Shown here: positions 61,621 to 64,000 of the stretch, piece after piece
Position numbering within the stretch: position 1 is the stretch's first letter
Layout of the letters: each line of letters starts with the position of its first letter
Assembly (NCBI RefSeq): GCF_901472535.1
Contig: NZ_LR590470.1
Location: 1,798,001 to 1,862,000, forward strand
Direction: 5' to 3'
Source of the DNA: Sphingobacterium daejeonense
GTDB lineage: Bacteria; Bacteroidota; Bacteroidia; Sphingobacteriales; Sphingobacteriaceae
Length of the DNA stretch: 64,000 nt
Translations under genes and position numbers: made by a program
The notes under the pieces: model-generated
What the model was told of the DNA's origin: nothing
Seen by the model: only the letters and a program-made list of their open reading frames with translations
Database searches by the model: none

Positions 61621-62487
61621 CTAATTGTTTGATCTGTTGACAATGACATTATGAGGGATTGGTCCTTCAATATTATTACTGTCAAAAGCTTTTTTTACTA
61701 ATTCTTGAACTTCAAAATAAACAGTCCAATAATTGTCTTGGGTAGTGTAGGGTCTGATTGCCAATGTAGTCATGCCATCGGCAACTTCTAAAACGCTTAC
61801 TTCAGGAGTAGGTTCTGCCAATACCATAGCATGTTGCTTCATAGCCCCAATAGCAACTTCTCTGGCCTGATCGATATTTTGATTAACTGAAATAGCCATT
61901 TTCAAATCTACCCTTAGATTACCATGGGTATTGTAATTTGTAATTACACCTGTTGAAAGAGCTCCGTTTGGAAGAATAACTGTTTTATTTTCAGGAGAAA
62001 GGATGGTTGTATTAAAAATTCCAATTTCAGTGACAAGACCCAAGCTGTCTTGAGCTTCAATTAAATCGCCTACTTTGAAAGGTTTAAAAACCATTAACAT
62101 AACACCACCTGCCAAATTTCCCAGTGATCCATTCAATGCTGCGCCGATAGCAAGGCCTGCTCCAGCCAATAATGCAGCAAAACTTGTAATATTTACTCCC
62201 AACATCCCAATTATAGCAAGGAACATCAGAATAGTTAATGTAACCTTGACAATTGATACCAAGAATTTTTGAAGAGAAACATCGAAATTCTTGTTCGATA
62301 GCATCTTTTTGATAATTGCGCCGATACGACCAATAAGCCATTGTCCAATTAAGTAGACTAAAATAGCACCTAGCACTTTCGGAGCGTAGGCAAGAGCCAT
62401 GTCTTTAATCTTCACCATCCATATGCTACCTTGGTCAAGAAGGCCGCTTGCTACGGGAAGGGTAGTGTCAATTTGTAATAATTTCAT
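61621..62487 (-). CDS. Small-conductance mechanosensitive channel (MscS)
   Basis: 288 residues from the ATG at 62487; a longer start at 62523 adds twelve residues with no membrane role. Three membrane helices; the pore-lining TM3 GAGLAIGAALNGSLGNLAGGVMLMVFKPFKVGD is classic MscS. The beta domain follows (EIGIFNTTILSPENKTVILPNG) and the C-terminal alpha/beta domain. It releases solutes upon hypo-osmotic shock. Confidence 0.93.
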   Translation of the reverse strand: MKLLQIDTTLPVASGLLDQGSIWMVKIKDMALAYAPKVLGAILVYLIGQWLIGRIGAIIKKMLSNKNFDVSLQKFLVSIVKVTLTILMFLAIIGMLGVNITSFAALLAGAGLAIGAALNGSLGNLAGGVMLMVFKPFKVGDLIEAQDSLGLVTEIGIFNTTILSPENKTVILPNGALSTGVITNYNTHGNLRVDLKMAISVNQNIDQAREVAIGAMKQHAMVLAEPTPEVSVLEVADGMTTLAIRPYTTQDNYWTVYFEVQELVKKAFDSNNIEGPIPHNVIVNRSNN

Positions 62488-62889
62488 AATAAAACTTTTT
62501 AATTCTCTAAAAGAAAAATTCATGCCATTTTAATGAATTTATGTAGTAAAATATCTACTAATAATTTAATTAATAAGTTAAACAAAGAGTAATAGTTTAA
62601 AATTTAAATAGTTAAGTGCTGTGTTTTTTAAAATTTATTAGAAAATAAAGGTGAAAACTGAACTATTACTTCTATAAAAACATAAGATTGTACATTTTTT
62701 AAATTTTACCTGTGCATTTTTTAATCCGTTTGCATCATTTATAAAAAATGGATGGCTGATTTTTTTTGGGTACAAATAATAATAAAACAATATTATCACC
62801 ATTTCCTAATTTGAAAATTGTATTTTTAATTATACATCAAAAAATTGTTTGAATACCTTATAAAACCTGCATCTGTCAAATCACATATT
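62488..62889. other. Intergenic, no gene seen
   Basis: 400 bp of very AT-rich sequence between divergent mscS and the MutS-like gene. It should hold both promoters. I see no operator, RNA or terminator that I can support. Confidence 0.4.
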
Positions 62890-64000
62890 ATGAGCGATAA
62901 ATTTTTAATTGATGAACAAACTCTAAAAGACATTCAACTCCGGGATAGACATAGCCGTACCATTTTAGAATTTTTTGACAATACCATCACTGATGGAGGT
63001 ATGTTCTACCTAATGGATATCTTTTACAACCCCGTGCTAGATGTCAATATTATTAAGGATAGGCAGATCAAAATCCGCCGATTGGAACCTGTTGCAGATG
63101 AAGACTTCCTTTTTTATCGGGTGATAGTAAAGGATTTAGAGAAATATGTGAAATCATCACATTCTGGACGTGCGGCCTCATTAACGCTTATGGATTTTAT
63201 AGGCGTCAGAACTCCAGCATATTATTATAAAAAGAGATCCATACAAGAAGCCTGTGATTTTATGATAAAATGTCAGAATTATTATAAGAAAATCAATCAA
63301 GATGTAGCCTATCCAGATGTTGAAAATATAATTCAGTTGATTGAAGATTGTCTTTCCATGATCTTTAAGAAAAAGAAATATGATGCTGATAAATTAAGGA
63401 TCAATATATTTAATATTGAGAATTTTGATAAAATGATCCGATACACATTGGCTCCTAAAATCAAGAAGATAATTGAATTCTTTTATGAAATCGATGCTTT
63501 CCTTTCTGTTGCCAAAGTCTCTAAAGCTCATAATTTCTGCTATCCAGAGGTGTTTCCAAAAAACGAAACTGGTGTTATAGAAATGAATGGTGTATATCAT
63601 ATCTTTCATAAAAATCCAGTGGTAAACGATGTCAGAATGGAGAGGGACAAAAAGATTTGGTTTTTGACAGGGGCAAATATGGCCGGAAAATCTTCTATTA
63701 TAAAAACCATTTCAACGGCTCTTTATCTTACGCATATTGGATTTCCTGTTCCTGCGGAATCTATAAAAACGGATTTAATCGATGGAGTATTTACAAGTAT
63801 TAATTTACAGGACAATCTAGAACTTGGCTATAGTCACTTTTATGTAGAGGCCATGCGTCTGAAAACCATAGTTGACCAATTGCCCAAAGATTCAAATGCC
63901 GTCATCATCCTAGATGAGCTCTTTAAGGGGACTAACCACAGCGATGCCTCAAACGCAATCTTGAGAGTGCTTGAAAATCTTGCCTCTGTAGACGGACCTT
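62890..64000 (+). CDS. MutS-family ATPase (partial, runs off window)
   Basis: The first 370 residues are visible and the gene continues past the edge. The MutS ATPase domain is recognised by Walker A TGANMAGKSSIIKTI, DGVFTSINLQDNLELGYSHF and Walker B VIILDELFKGTNHSDAS. The N-terminal mismatch-recognition domain of MutS is absent: residues 1-230 correspond to a connector/core-like region. It therefore belongs to a MutS-related group of DNA mismatch-repair-like ATPases, not canonical MutS. Its exact role is unknown. Confidence 0.85.
   Translation, partial: MSDKFLIDEQTLKDIQLRDRHSRTILEFFDNTITDGGMFYLMDIFYNPVLDVNIIKDRQIKIRRLEPVADEDFLFYRVIVKDLEKYVKSSHSGRAASLTLMDFIGVRTPAYYYKKRSIQEACDFMIKCQNYYKKINQDVAYPDVENIIQLIEDCLSMIFKKKKYDADKLRINIFNIENFDKMIRYTLAPKIKKIIEFFYEIDAFLSVAKVSKAHNFCYPEVFPKNETGVIEMNGVYHIFHKNPVVNDVRMERDKKIWFLTGANMAGKSSIIKTISTALYLTHIGFPVPAESIKTDLIDGVFTSINLQDNLELGYSHFYVEAMRLKTIVDQLPKDSNAVIILDELFKGTNHSDASNAILRVLENLASVDGP

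Overview
The window is chromosomal DNA of a Bacteroidota bacterium, most likely Sphingobacteriaceae (Sphingobacterium- or Pedobacter-like). This rests on AT-rich composition, two SusC/SusD pairs, a hybrid two-component sensor (HTCS), TAnnTTTG-type promoter boxes and many SusD-style lipoproteins. No prophage, transposase, CRISPR array, rRNA or ordinary tRNA gene was seen.

Layout. 0-5.3 kb: HupE/UreJ-like membrane protein, M1 metallopeptidase, GNAT acetyltransferase, TetR regulator, WYL regulator. 5.3-8.7 kb: a putative RNA-repair locus. The divergent WYL regulator is followed by a structured non-coding region with a circularly permuted tRNA-like fold, then a slipin (SPFH/band-7) gene and the RNA ligase rtcB. 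8.7-14.3 kb: SusC/SusD operon with LacI-type operators. 14.3-20.4 kb: thiamin operon thiS-thiC-thiE(two copies)-thiG-thiH-thiF on the minus strand behind a TPP riboswitch. 20.4-29 kb: accessory genes (EamA exporter, DUF6882 protein, TPR histidine kinase with response regulator) and three badly frame-broken genes. 29-31.3 kb: a second RNA-repair pair, rtcB-prfH, behind a leader-peptide/terminator-like region. 31.4-36.3 kb: aldolase, cold-shock-domain protein, desaturase, Xaa-Pro aminopeptidase, zinc ribbon. 36.4-49.9 kb: a polysaccharide utilisation locus (HTCS, SusC, SusD, GH43, sialidase-fold hydrolase, an unidentified helical-barrel protein), then a BCCT transporter. 52-64 kb: housekeeping and accessory genes, including FUSC, an outer-membrane barrel, formaldehyde dehydrogenase with a GlcG-like protein and an AraC regulator, MscS, and a truncated MutS-family ATPase at the edge.

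The most interesting object is the RNA at 5731-5797. It keeps every canonical tRNA arm and tertiary-contact base, but in the order anticodon-3' strand, T arm, acceptor 3' strand, UUCG-like loop, acceptor 5' strand, D arm, anticodon-5' strand. Its open ends therefore lie where an anticodon loop would be. It sits directly upstream of a slipin-RtcB operon.

At least 15 single-base frame breaks occur in otherwise well-conserved genes, many in homopolymers and eight of them between 25.9 and 29 kb. Most are probably sequence errors, so I annotate these genes over their full restored span. The clustered ones could be genuine decay.
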